Shown here: positions 26,061-33,508 of the stretch, one piece after another | Layout of the letters: each line of letters begins with the position of its first letter | Position numbering within the stretch: position 1 is the first letter of the stretch | Assembly (NCBI GenBank): GCA_015061145.1 | Contig: SUXD01000004.1 | Span: forward strand, 1 to 36,930 | DNA length: 36,930 bases | From: Bacteroidales bacterium | GTDB taxonomy: Bacteria; Bacteroidota; Bacteroidia; Bacteroidales; Paludibacteraceae | Direction of reading: 5' to 3' | Position numbers and translations under genes: made by a program | The notes under the pieces: model-generated | Told to the model about the DNA's origin: nothing | Databases searched by the model: none | Seen by the model: the letters and a program-made list of their open reading frames with translations, nothing else

Positions 26061-27521
26061 TTAGTCGCTTGAACGGGTTGCTTGCCTTGCCAAATAAGTG
26101 AACACATGATCGATGTCGGGTTGCCGGAACTCCTGCTTCAGTTCGTCTGGCGTACCTATTGCACTGATTTTTCCGTCCACCATTATAGAGATACGGTCGC
26201 AATATTCCGCTTCATCCATATAATGTGTTGTCACAAAAACAGTGATGCCACGCGAAGCCGCTTCGTATATAAGTTCCCAAAACTGTCGGCGGGTAGCAGG
26301 GTCCACACCGCCTGTCGGTTCGTCAAGAAACACAATGTCAGGGTCATGAAAGATGCTGACAGAAAAAGCAAGTTTCTGCTTCCACCCCAAAGGCAGCGAA
26401 GCTACAAGATCGTCTTTGTGGGCTGCGAATTGCAATCGCTCCAACAGTTCAGCAGTCTTATGCCTGATATCCTGCTCTTTCATTCCATATATGCCTGCAA
26501 AAAGACGAATGTTCTCTTTTACAGTAAGGTCTTCGTATAGCGAGAATTTCTGTGACATATATCCTATGTGCTTTTTTATCTCCTCATATTCTGTACGTAT
26601 ATCATAACCTGCCACGATACCTGTGCCACTCGTCGGCTGATTCAATCCTGTGAGCATGTGCATAGCGGTAGTTTTTCCTGCGCCGTTAGCCCCAAGAAAT
26701 CCGAAAATTTCTCCCCTTCTCACCGAAAAGGAGATGTCGTCGACAGCGCGAAATGTTCCGAACGCTTTCACAAGATGCGACACCTCAATCACATTTTCAT
26801 TGCTTATATTCTGTTTTGAATGTTCTATTGCAGGAGGATTGAAAATATCAGCAAAATCGGAAAGAACCTTTTGAGGGGTATCTATTCCCATCAGTTTTCC
26901 TTGATGAAGAAATGCCACCCTGTCGCAACGACGAACCTCGTCAAGATATGGAGTAGAAGCGACAATCGTGATACCTCGCTCTTTCAAAACTGACAGCATT
27001 TCCCAAAATTCTTTGCGGCTGACAGGGTCAACACCCGTTGTGGGTTCGTCGAGGAACAAGACGCTCGGCCGATGCACTAATGCACAAGAAAGCGCTAATT
27101 TCTGCTTCATCCCACCCGAAAGCGCACCTGCTTTACGATGGCGGAATCTCTCTATCTGAGAATAGATCGCTTTAATGCTTTCATAACCATCCTCAACCGT
27201 CGTTCCAAACAGTGTAGCGAAAAAATTAAGATTCTCCTCTACAGTCAAATCTTGGTAGAGAGAAAATTTACCGGGCATGTACCCTACACGACGACGTATT
27301 TCGGTCAGTTGGCGAACCGTATCATATCCTTCAACTGATGCTGTACCCGAAGATGGGAGCAGTAACGTGCATAAAATGCGAAACATGGTGGTTTTCCCAG
27401 CGCCGTCAGGACCTATCAATCCGAACACTTCGCCTGGAGTGATAGAAAACGACACATCATCAAGCGCATTTATCTTACCGTAACTCTTGCTGATATTCCG
27501 AACTTCAACCGCAGGTGTCAT
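26061..27521 (-). CDS. Dual-domain ABC transporter ATPase (YbhF-like)
   Basis: The 486-residue protein holds two nucleotide-binding domains in one chain. NBD1 has Walker A GPDGAGKTT (37-45), signature LSGGMKQ (near 133) and Walker B with DEPTTGVDP. NBD2 has Walker A GANGAGKTT (about 277-285), a degenerate signature LPLGWKQ (near 376) and Walker B FLDEPTGGVDP (about 397-407). This fused form with a changed second signature is known for YbhF/YhiH, which work with ABC-2 permeases and a HlyD-type adaptor. The protein should be cytoplasmic and drive the two permeases encoded next. A 3-base gap follows the adaptor gene and 4 bases precede the first permease. Confidence 0.96.
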   Translation of the reverse strand: MTPAVEVRNISKSYGKINALDDVSFSITPGEVFGLIGPDGAGKTTMFRILCTLLLPSSGTASVEGYDTVRQLTEIRRRVGYMPGKFSLYQDLTVEENLNFFATLFGTTVEDGYESIKAIYSQIERFRHRKAGALSGGMKQKLALSCALVHRPSVLFLDEPTTGVDPVSRKEFWEMLSVLKERGITIVASTPYLDEVRRCDRVAFLHQGKLMGIDTPQKVLSDFADIFNPPAIEHSKQNISNENVIEVSHLVKAFGTFRAVDDISFSVRRGEIFGFLGANGAGKTTAMHMLTGLNQPTSGTGIVAGYDIRTEYEEIKKHIGYMSQKFSLYEDLTVKENIRLFAGIYGMKEQDIRHKTAELLERLQFAAHKDDLVASLPLGWKQKLAFSVSIFHDPDIVFLDEPTGGVDPATRRQFWELIYEAASRGITVFVTTHYMDEAEYCDRISIMVDGKISAIGTPDELKQEFRQPDIDHVFTYLARQATRSSD

Positions 27522-27524
27522 TTA

Positions 27525-28415
27525 TTAAAATTTTACTTCTCCGTACATGCCAATTTTTATATATCCGTCGTTTTTCACCGCCACCCTGATGGCATAGACA
27601 AGATCGGCGCGCTCATCATCTGTGAGAATTGTTTTGGGAGTGAACTCCGAACTACTCGAAATCCACGAAACAAATCCATCATATGTTTTTTTCTGTCCAT
27701 CGCCATAGTCGGCATACACTTTCACTGTTTGTCCCAATTTTATGTGTTGCAACTGCGAAGAGGTCACATAAGCGCGAATGAACATATTGTTTATATCCGC
27801 TATCTTGAACAATGGCTTTCCTGTCGCCACAAATTCGCCGTACTCCACATATTTTTCCAATACAGTGCCGCCTACAGGAGCAGAAATATGGCATTTTTTC
27901 AACTGATCGTTGAGGGCACATATCTGTACATCTGCCGCGGCTATCTGCTTGTCGAGTGTTTTCGTGCCTGTATTCAACGATGACATTTGCGCTTCGAGCT
28001 GTTTTTGCAAAACTTGCACCTGACTGTCGGCATCATCTAGCATCTTGGACGGCGCCGCTCCTTCGGCCACCAATTCTCTATATCTGCGTAGTTCTTGCTC
28101 TGCCTTGTCCAACTGACGACGTGTGGCGGCTATTTGTTTCTCTTTGTCTGGTTTCTGGCTCTGATAAACTTCTTTCATAGCCTCCAACTGCTTTATATTC
28201 AGCCATATCTGTGTCGTGTCTATCAATCCTACCTCTTCTTTTGCTGCCATCTCTTTGCCTTCGACCACATTCCACGACACTAATGTGCCGCTCTGCTCGG
28301 CATAAACTGTTGTTTCTGTCGCTTCGAAAGTGCCGGTGGCATCAAACTCCTTTTCCTTCTTCCCGCAAGCTGCCAGTATCAGCATTGCACTTGCTATTGC
28401 CAATATTTTTTTCAT
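27525..28415 (-). CDS. HlyD-family adaptor lipoprotein (YbhG-like)
   Basis: The 296-residue protein starts MKKILAIASAMLILAAC, a lipoprotein signal with Cys17. The lipoyl-like halves are near residues 35-65 (GTLVSWNVVEGKEM) and about 175-205 (HISAPVGGTVLEKYVEYGE). A coiled-coil hairpin lies between them (KEKQIAATRRQLDKAEQELR), and a beta-barrel domain ends the protein. The layout matches membrane fusion proteins of the YbhG type, which connect an ABC-2 exporter to an outer-membrane channel. It sits between the TolC-like gene (4 bases) and the ATPase (3 bases). Confidence 0.94.
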   Translation of the reverse strand: MKKILAIASAMLILAACGKKEKEFDATGTFEATETTVYAEQSGTLVSWNVVEGKEMAAKEEVGLIDTTQIWLNIKQLEAMKEVYQSQKPDKEKQIAATRRQLDKAEQELRRYRELVAEGAAPSKMLDDADSQVQVLQKQLEAQMSSLNTGTKTLDKQIAAADVQICALNDQLKKCHISAPVGGTVLEKYVEYGEFVATGKPLFKIADINNMFIRAYVTSSQLQHIKLGQTVKVYADYGDGQKKTYDGFVSWISSSSEFTPKTILTDDERADLVYAIRVAVKNDGYIKIGMYGEVKF

Positions 28416-28419
28416 CTCC

Positions 28420-29682
28420 TCAGTTATTTGTTGTGTATTTCAAATTATAAATTTCTTTCAGCATTTCTATTTCATGTATTGACTGCTGCACTCGCGCTGC
28501 ATTCTCATTGTTAATTTCTTTCACAAGATCGTTCACATCTATCACACCATGCGAGAGTTTAGATTCCGCCGCCTTGCGCACTGACGAACGCAATGAGATA
28601 ATTTCCTCATCAGTAGTCATCAGCGCCTGATAACGCGCAATTTCTTCGCGCTGCTGAATCTGCTCTATATTGTTATAGAAAAGGAACATTTCGCGATTGA
28701 CGTCGAACATTTCGCGTTGCAACTGTACATTTGCTTTATCGTTTTTTCGAGTATAGAATGCACCTATATTCCAAGTCAGTTTGGCGCCCACTATGCCATT
28801 CAGCGACCACTCGTGACGCAACATGTCCTCAAACATATTATATCCAGGATAACCGTAAAAGCCCGAAGCAAAAACTGACAATTTCGGCATCAGTGTGGCA
28901 TTAAGCAATTTCTCTTGTGTATCAGCAAGGCGCATTTGCGCATCCACCATTTTCAATTCGGGACGCAACCCGTTTTGGGCAACTTCGACCAAGGCTGGTT
29001 TCTGCACACTATCCACTTCGATGCCACAAAACGCACTGAGCGCCAATTTTAATGAACGCTTCTGCGATTGCAGGTCAACCGCCTGCTGCATTACCTTCAA
29101 GCGTTCCGCCTTCACTGCATTATAATCGCTCTCGGCTGCCGTGCCCTGTTTGTACATCGAAGAGATTTTTTTCTCGTTGGCAGAAAGCAACTCCTGCAAG
29201 TCAGCATTCAATCGTATCTGCTCGTCAAGCAGCAACAATCCGAAATACATCTCGTTCACCCTTTTGCGCACCTGATACAATGTCACTTCTGTCTGGGCTG
29301 CATCCACTTCGCCTTGCTTACGAGCCATTTCCTTCTTACCTTTGATGACACCGCCATCATACACCGTCTGATTGATGTCTATTCCCATTTTATATTGGTC
29401 CTTCTTCAACCCTTTCATATCCATACCCATCTGCTGATATAGCATCTGAATTCTATCAGGCCACGACACTACATCGCTCTGATAAGTGGCTTGCGCGGAA
29501 GCCGACACCTGCGGCAACCAACCTTTACTGATATTCGACACGGTCAGGTCTGTTGTTTGATTTATCAAGTCATACTGACGAATCAATGGACAGTTGCGCT
29601 CTGCCGCATGCTGACACTCCTCCAGTGTCTGCGCCATTGACATCACTGGCAGTATCGCTAACATTATGAACAATCTCTTCAT
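28420..29682 (-). CDS. TolC-like outer membrane channel of the ABC exporter operon
   Basis: The 420-residue protein begins MKRLFIMLAILPVMSMAQ, a signal peptide; the longer frame to 29715 lacks sense as a leader. Long helices with OEP-family spacing follow, including LEECQHAAERNCPLIRQY at the N-terminus and a repeat-like KLSHGVIDVNDLVKEINNEN near the C-terminus. It is the first gene of the exporter operon and supplies a dedicated outer-membrane duct, unlike E. coli ybhGFSR, where TolC is encoded elsewhere. A divergent AraC-type regulator gene lies 159 bases away. Confidence 0.92.
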   Translation of the reverse strand: MKRLFIMLAILPVMSMAQTLEECQHAAERNCPLIRQYDLINQTTDLTVSNISKGWLPQVSASAQATYQSDVVSWPDRIQMLYQQMGMDMKGLKKDQYKMGIDINQTVYDGGVIKGKKEMARKQGEVDAAQTEVTLYQVRKRVNEMYFGLLLLDEQIRLNADLQELLSANEKKISSMYKQGTAAESDYNAVKAERLKVMQQAVDLQSQKRSLKLALSAFCGIEVDSVQKPALVEVAQNGLRPELKMVDAQMRLADTQEKLLNATLMPKLSVFASGFYGYPGYNMFEDMLRHEWSLNGIVGAKLTWNIGAFYTRKNDKANVQLQREMFDVNREMFLFYNNIEQIQQREEIARYQALMTTDEEIISLRSSVRKAAESKLSHGVIDVNDLVKEINNENAARVQQSIHEIEMLKEIYNLKYTTNN

Positions 29683-29692
29683 ACGATTCAAC

Positions 29693-29711
29693 ACATTTGT
29701 TCTACAAATGT
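29693..29711. promoter_or_regulatory. Inverted repeat near the exporter transcription start
   Basis: ACATTTGT (29693-29700) and ACAAATGT (29704-29711) are perfect mirror arms around TCT. They lie directly downstream of the candidate -7 element of the exporter operon. An operator for the divergent AraC-type regulator is possible; AraC proteins more often use direct repeats, so this is tentative. Confidence 0.4.
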
Positions 29712-29712
29712 A

Positions 29713-29720
29713 CAAAGATT
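29713..29720 (-). promoter_or_regulatory. Candidate -7 element of the ABC exporter operon
   Basis: On the minus strand AATCTTTG (29720-29713) fits TAnnTTTG with one mismatch and lies 30 bases before the ATG at 29682. Confidence 0.4.
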
Positions 29721-29781
29721 ATAAAATGAATTACTATCCATAAAAGCGTAAAAATGTTCTTTTTGTTCGATTTTTAGCAAA

Positions 29782-29806
29782 AAAAACACATGATTATTGT
29801 GTTTTT
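29782..29806. promoter_or_regulatory. Inverted repeat upstream of the araC-type gene
   Basis: AAAAACACA (29782-29790) and TGTGTTTTT (29798-29806) are perfect arms around TGATTAT, ending two bases before the -7 element of the regulator gene. The position suggests autoregulation by a bound protein. Confidence 0.4.
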
Positions 29807-29808
29807 AT

Positions 29809-29816
29809 TATCTTTG
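29809..29816 (+). promoter_or_regulatory. Candidate -7 element of the araC-type gene
   Basis: TATCTTTG exactly matches TAnnTTTG and lies 25 bases before the ATG at 29842. No clear -33 TTG is seen at the usual distance, which could mean that the promoter needs an activator. Confidence 0.55.
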
Positions 29817-29841
29817 ATGGAATCAAAGTTGAGGACAATTT

Positions 29842-30747
29842 ATGAACAAACAGCCTAAACTGCTGAATTTTTCAAAGATGCACGAAATTCTCGAACCGCA
29901 TCTTACAAAAATTCGCGAAAGCATTTTTTTCAACCCTGAGATGGGAATCATTCATGGTAATTCGCAACTGTTCAGACTGATTATTCAGCAAGAGCCGCCT
30001 TTTGCCATCGACGATTACCGTTTCGGAGTCGTTGTTCAAGGGCATGCACGCATCAATTTTAATCTGGTAGAAAAACAGATTGAACCGCACACGATTGTAT
30101 TTCTCGGTCCAGGAACAGTGATCACGCCACTCAGCTATTCTGATGATTTAGAGATTTTCGGGATGGCTCTTTTCGCTGATTTTACGATGCCATTCCCTTC
30201 TGGTCAGATGCCTAGCGCTTTCAATGGACAAGTGCGTGATTTTCAGCTACATGTAGATAACGAAGAGTTTGAGACTGTGTGCGAAATCATTAATACCTTG
30301 TGGAAAGTCGTTCAACAGCACAACATCAACAAGCAAACGGCAAACAGTCTTGTTGCAGCCTTGATGCACTATTACGATGATATTTATCATCGGCATACCA
30401 ATGCCCAACAATCCATCATGTCGCGCGAACAGAACCTCTTTAACCGATTTATATATCTTGTCAACCAATATGCGGTTCATGAACATCAAATCGGATTCTA
30501 CGCAGACAAAATGTGCCTTACCGAACGATATTTGGGTACCATCATTCGGCAGATTAGCGGAACGACTGCCAAAGAATGGATAGACCGCGCCATCATAACA
30601 CGCATCAAAATAGAGTTGAAACACTCAGAAAAAAGCATTGCCCAAATTTCTGATGACATGAATTTTCCGAATCCGTCATTCTTTACCAAATATTTTCACC
30701 GTTTGACTGGGAGCACTCCTAAAAAATATCGGCAAAAAGACGGATAA
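29842..30747 (+). CDS. AraC-family transcriptional regulator
   Basis: The 301-residue protein has an N-terminal cupin-like effector domain (about 30-130, including FGVVVQGHARINFNL and TIVFLGPGTVITPL), a helical linker and a C-terminal AraC/XylS double helix-turn-helix (about 205-297). The second half of the HTH carries SIAQISDDMNFPNPSFFTKY and FHRLTGSTPKKYRQ, the family signature. It is divergent from the five-gene ABC exporter operon and is the only regulator in the window, so it most likely controls that operon and perhaps itself. The effector is unknown. I see no frame damage. Confidence 0.93.
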   Translation: MNKQPKLLNFSKMHEILEPHLTKIRESIFFNPEMGIIHGNSQLFRLIIQQEPPFAIDDYRFGVVVQGHARINFNLVEKQIEPHTIVFLGPGTVITPLSYSDDLEIFGMALFADFTMPFPSGQMPSAFNGQVRDFQLHVDNEEFETVCEIINTLWKVVQQHNINKQTANSLVAALMHYYDDIYHRHTNAQQSIMSREQNLFNRFIYLVNQYAVHEHQIGFYADKMCLTERYLGTIIRQISGTTAKEWIDRAIITRIKIELKHSEKSIAQISDDMNFPNPSFFTKYFHRLTGSTPKKYRQKDG

Positions 30748-30752
30748 GAAAA

Positions 30753-31021
30753 TTATGAATTCGCAACTTCTGCTGTACCTTGCGCTACACTGTCGGCAGA
30801 AGCCAAGCGATGGAACAATATACGATGCCCGTCGGTGCGCAAAATCAGCGTGGGGGGCATCGTCGCACGGCGAAAACTGGCGAAGAATGATATATCCGTT
30901 TCTATGCTCCTCGTCCCACATGACCGCTTTGCACGGATCGGGTTCGTAATCCTCTGTGGAATCGATATACAGCACTTCACCTCTGGCTTCAGCAATGGAA
31001 AAGAATTTGCTTTATACGCAT
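30753..31021 (-). pseudogene. Possible frameshifted remnant of a small gene
   Basis: Three minus-strand frames each look coding for part of this stretch. An ATG at 31021 opens MRIKQILFHC and stops. A second frame without a start reads FFSIAEARGEVLYIDSTED and AVMWDEEHRNGYIILRQFS. A third continues MPPTLILRTDGHRILFHRL and stops at 30753. Joined by two frameshifts they would give about 90 residues. I do not recognise a family. Two sequencing errors or real decay would look the same; chance open frames cannot be excluded. Confidence 0.3.
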
Positions 31022-31063
31022 ATCGTTTATTCGTTTTCTAAATTTCGTTTTCAGCGGTTTATT

Positions 31064-31096
31064 CAAAAAAAGCCTTCCGCCATACGGCGAAAGGCT
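31064..31096 (-). terminator. Rho-independent terminator of the gene ending at 31126
   Basis: On the minus strand the arms at 31086-31096 and 31071-31081 (AGCCTTCCGCC with GGCGAAAGGCT, one mismatch) surround a 4-base loop and are followed by TTTTTT (31070-31065). This is the strongest terminator in the window. Confidence 0.85.
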
Positions 31097-31125
31097 CCCT
31101 AAAAATATTTGCTTATGAAAAAAAA

Positions 31126-31743
31126 TTATTTTCCTGAAGCGCGTTTTTGTGTAAGCTGGTCGAGAATAGCTTTCTGCTGCTGACGGTTGCTGTCAGCTTG
31201 TTTGATAGCATTCTCCGTGTCGCGAAGGTCTTTTTCGAGTTTCGCTTTCTGATCCACCAGTTTCTCATAGTCTTTTTGTGCTTTGTCGCTCACTTTGGTC
31301 TGATCGTCAATCTGATATTTCAGGTCCAAGTCGCGCACATCGTTCACAAGGCTCAAAAGGAAAGATTTTACGCGTGCTGCCGTATCTTCGTCGTCGCCTG
31401 AGCTTACAAAGTTGTTGTAACCTTTAGACACGAACAGATAGATAGTAGCAATTTTGGAAGTACCATCCACTTTAGTGTAGAAGTCGCACTGCTGAGCGCA
31501 AATAGCTGGATAGTTTGCTTGTGCGTATTTAGTCATGCCGCCTTCCGATTTGCTTTTCAGCTTATCTTTTTTCAATCGGTTTGCCAAAGCCTCTTCCACC
31601 AATTTCTTAGAATAGTCCAACTGCATAGTGAACGCCGGCTTACGGTCTTTGTTGAACGGAGCTACCGTTTCCGAAACTGTCTGCGCATTTGCCATCATTC
31701 CGAAAAACAAAGCGCTGATAATAGTCAATGCTACTTTTTTCAT
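31126..31743 (-). CDS. Exported protein with C-terminal coiled coil, function unknown
   Basis: The 205-residue protein has a signal peptide (MKKVALTIISALFFGMMANA, then QTV). The middle part (about 30-130) is mixed (MQLDYSKKLVEEALANRLKK, then ICAQQCDFYTKVDGTSKIAT), and residues of about 140-200 form a strongly charged coiled coil (KDYEKLVDQKAKLEKDLRD). The two cysteines near residue 83 (CAQQC) could form a disulfide in the periplasm. It is a single gene with its own -7 element and a strong terminator. I recognise no named family, and the periplasmic location is inferred only from the signal. Confidence 0.85.
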   Translation of the reverse strand: MKKVALTIISALFFGMMANAQTVSETVAPFNKDRKPAFTMQLDYSKKLVEEALANRLKKDKLKSKSEGGMTKYAQANYPAICAQQCDFYTKVDGTSKIATIYLFVSKGYNNFVSSGDDEDTAARVKSFLLSLVNDVRDLDLKYQIDDQTKVSDKAQKDYEKLVDQKAKLEKDLRDTENAIKQADSNRQQQKAILDQLTQKRASGK

Positions 31744-31777
31744 TTTTTTGTTTTTTTATGGTTCTTTTTTGATTTCA

Positions 31778-31785
31778 CAAAGATA
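31778..31785 (-). promoter_or_regulatory. -7 element of the coiled-coil protein gene
   Basis: On the minus strand TATCTTTG (31785-31778) is an exact match to TAnnTTTG, 34 bases before the ATG at 31743. The -33 region is not clear. Confidence 0.5.
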
Positions 31786-31814
31786 AAAACTAAATCAATA
31801 CGAAGAATAATTTT

Positions 31815-31850
31815 TGATTTCTAATTTCTGAGTTTCTGATTCCTGATTTG
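31815..31850. repeat. Degenerate 7-base tandem repeat
   Basis: TGATTTC, TAATTTC, TGAGTTTC, TGATTCC and TGATTTG follow one another, about five imperfect heptamer units (one with an extra base). The stretch is non-coding and lies between two minus-strand genes. A different heptamer array lies before pnp. Confidence 0.5.
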
Positions 31851-31917
31851 AAAATTGTGTCAACGTCAATTTAATTGGAAATTAAATAATTGGATAATTG
31901 CCAAAGTCTTCTCACTT

Positions 31918-32493
31918 CTACAACTGTCCCGCCTCCACCAGATTTATAATCCGCTCAATGATTTTGTCCTTGTCGGCACCGTCGTACTCGGCTTTAAGGT
32001 CGGCACCGAAAAGATGCGCAATGCCCTGCCAGAAGACTGCCGCTACGCTGCCTCGATAAATCTGTATGATTTCGTAAGAGGTCTGCTCGCACTCGCGGTC
32101 AATCAGCCGGATAAGGATTTTTCCCTGCGAACGCGTCATGCTGCGGAGGTCTTTCTCGAAATTCTTGAACAAATCCTTCTCTTTGGCATCGAGATACTTG
32201 CGTTTCTCCTTATTGCTGGTCATCTTGCTGAGCTCCTCGTTCGCCTCGTTCATCACCTTGGCGGCCATTTTAGCATATGGGAGCGTTTTTTTCACATCAC
32301 GCACCGTTTTCCAATAAAATTTCTCCTGCTTTACGCTTGTGAATTTCATGGGAGGATAGACATACACCTCATGCAAATAGGCAAAATAAGTGGTATCGCC
32401 CTGACTGACGCGCATATAGATAGGCACATCGGCAAAAAGAGGCGCCGACACCAGCAATAACGCAACCGATAAAAGCAAATTCTTCAGTTTCAT
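31918..32493 (-). CDS. DUF4294-like exported protein
   Basis: The 191-residue protein has a signal peptide (MKLKNLLLSVALLLVSAPLFA). The N-terminal part (YFAYLHEVYVYPPMKF) and the middle (FYWKTVRDVKKTLPYAKMAA) fit the pattern of DUF4294 proteins, a Bacteroidota family of unknown function. The later part includes QGKILIRLIDRECEQTSYEI and FWQGIAHLFGADLKAEYD, also like the family. It may be a periplasmic protein. It is divergent from the outer-membrane barrel pair at 32705, with 211 bases between. The assignment is from memory of the family pattern and has not been tested by a search. Confidence 0.8.
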   Translation of the reverse strand: MKLKNLLLSVALLLVSAPLFADVPIYMRVSQGDTTYFAYLHEVYVYPPMKFTSVKQEKFYWKTVRDVKKTLPYAKMAAKVMNEANEELSKMTSNKEKRKYLDAKEKDLFKNFEKDLRSMTRSQGKILIRLIDRECEQTSYEIIQIYRGSVAAVFWQGIAHLFGADLKAEYDGADKDKIIERIINLVEAGQL

Positions 32494-32704
32494 GGCCGAA
32501 AATTACTAATTTTTCAGAAATTCTTCGTTCGTTAGATATATTTTCCGAAAAAAAGTTTAAACAGCTTCTTAAAATCCATTTCTATTCTTCAATGTCACTT
32601 TCTTGACATTTTTTCTTTATTATCTTACTGAAAACTATATGGATGACATATTTTTTTGTATTTTTACCGGCATTTTAACGAATTTTCAACAAACCAGACT
32701 CTCT

Positions 32705-33508
32705 GTGAAAAAGATTTTTATCCTTTTTGCCCTGCTGGCAGGCTGCTTTTCTGTATTCGGGCAGATTTCATTTCCCGACGCCCGCACATGCGTACAAACA
32801 TCCAGATACGACATCTTCAGTCCGTTTGGCAATCCTGCTACCTTGTCATATATGCAGAAATTTGAAGTTTCGGCCTTTTTCCAAAACAGGTATGCCGAAA
32901 AAGAGCTTTCTACGGCCGGCGGACATCTGGCTGTGGGCACAAAACCTGTCAACATCGCGGCAGCATTCGTTCAATACGGTTTTCTCGACTATCACGAGCA
33001 ATTGTTCACCTTCGGACTGGCGCGCAAAATTGGCAAACGGTTCGCCCTCTCGGTGCAGGCCGATTATTATAATGTACATTACTCCTCCCTCTCGGGAGCC
33101 GACGGCAAATTCATCATCCAACTCGGTTTTGTGGCCAACCCCGCGAAAAATCTTTACATCGGTTTCCATACCTTCAACCCTGCGCAAACAAAATTGCGAA
33201 CAGATGGAATTGAACTCGATATACCATCTCTATTCGCAGTTGGAATGTCATATTGGTTCAATCCTAAAATCGTGACTTCCATCATGTGCGAAAAAGACAT
33301 TTTCAGGCAATTTCGCTTCGCTGTCGAGGCCGATTACGCCATTTACGAAAATTTCCGTGTGAAAGCCGCTTGCCTGAAAGAAGGGGAAGTGATGCCCGCC
33401 TTGGGTTGCGGTATGGCGCTCAAAGGCGTTGCACTTGATGCTAACTTTAAGATTCACACAAAATTAGGCGTCATACCCGAGATTGCACTAACCTACGCGC
33501 TGAAATGA
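32705..33508 (+). CDS. Outer membrane beta-barrel protein, PorV/PorQ- or FadL-like
   Basis: I place the start at the GTG at 32705, because VKKIFILFALLAGCFSVFGQ is a good signal peptide and upstream ATGs (for example 32639) would put it far inside the chain. The mature part (about 245 residues) has alternating amphipathic strands with aromatic ends (FFQNRYAEKELSTAGGHLAV, FALSVQADYYNVHYSSLSG) and the early motif FSPFGNPATLSY, which resembles the NPA element of PorV/PorQ-type proteins. The likely place is the outer membrane. The stop overlaps the ATG of the next gene by four bases (ATGA), so the two are co-translated. A role in T9SS or in transport is only a guess. Confidence 0.75.
   Translation: MKKIFILFALLAGCFSVFGQISFPDARTCVQTSRYDIFSPFGNPATLSYMQKFEVSAFFQNRYAEKELSTAGGHLAVGTKPVNIAAAFVQYGFLDYHEQLFTFGLARKIGKRFALSVQADYYNVHYSSLSGADGKFIIQLGFVANPAKNLYIGFHTFNPAQTKLRTDGIELDIPSLFAVGMSYWFNPKIVTSIMCEKDIFRQFRFAVEADYAIYENFRVKAACLKEGEVMPALGCGMALKGVALDANFKIHTKLGVIPEIALTYALK

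Larger units (their letters stand above)
30748..31125. other. Region between the regulator and the small exported protein gene
   Basis: This 378-base stretch contains a probable broken minus-strand gene (30753-31021) and the terminator of the gene ending at 31126. No intact gene is supported: frames on both strands are short, overlap each other and lack consistent starts. Confidence 0.6.

Noticed and set aside
30755-31041. Plus-strand small genes after the AraC-type regulator
   Set aside because: The frames are short and overlapping. The minus strand has the better coding look, although itself broken.
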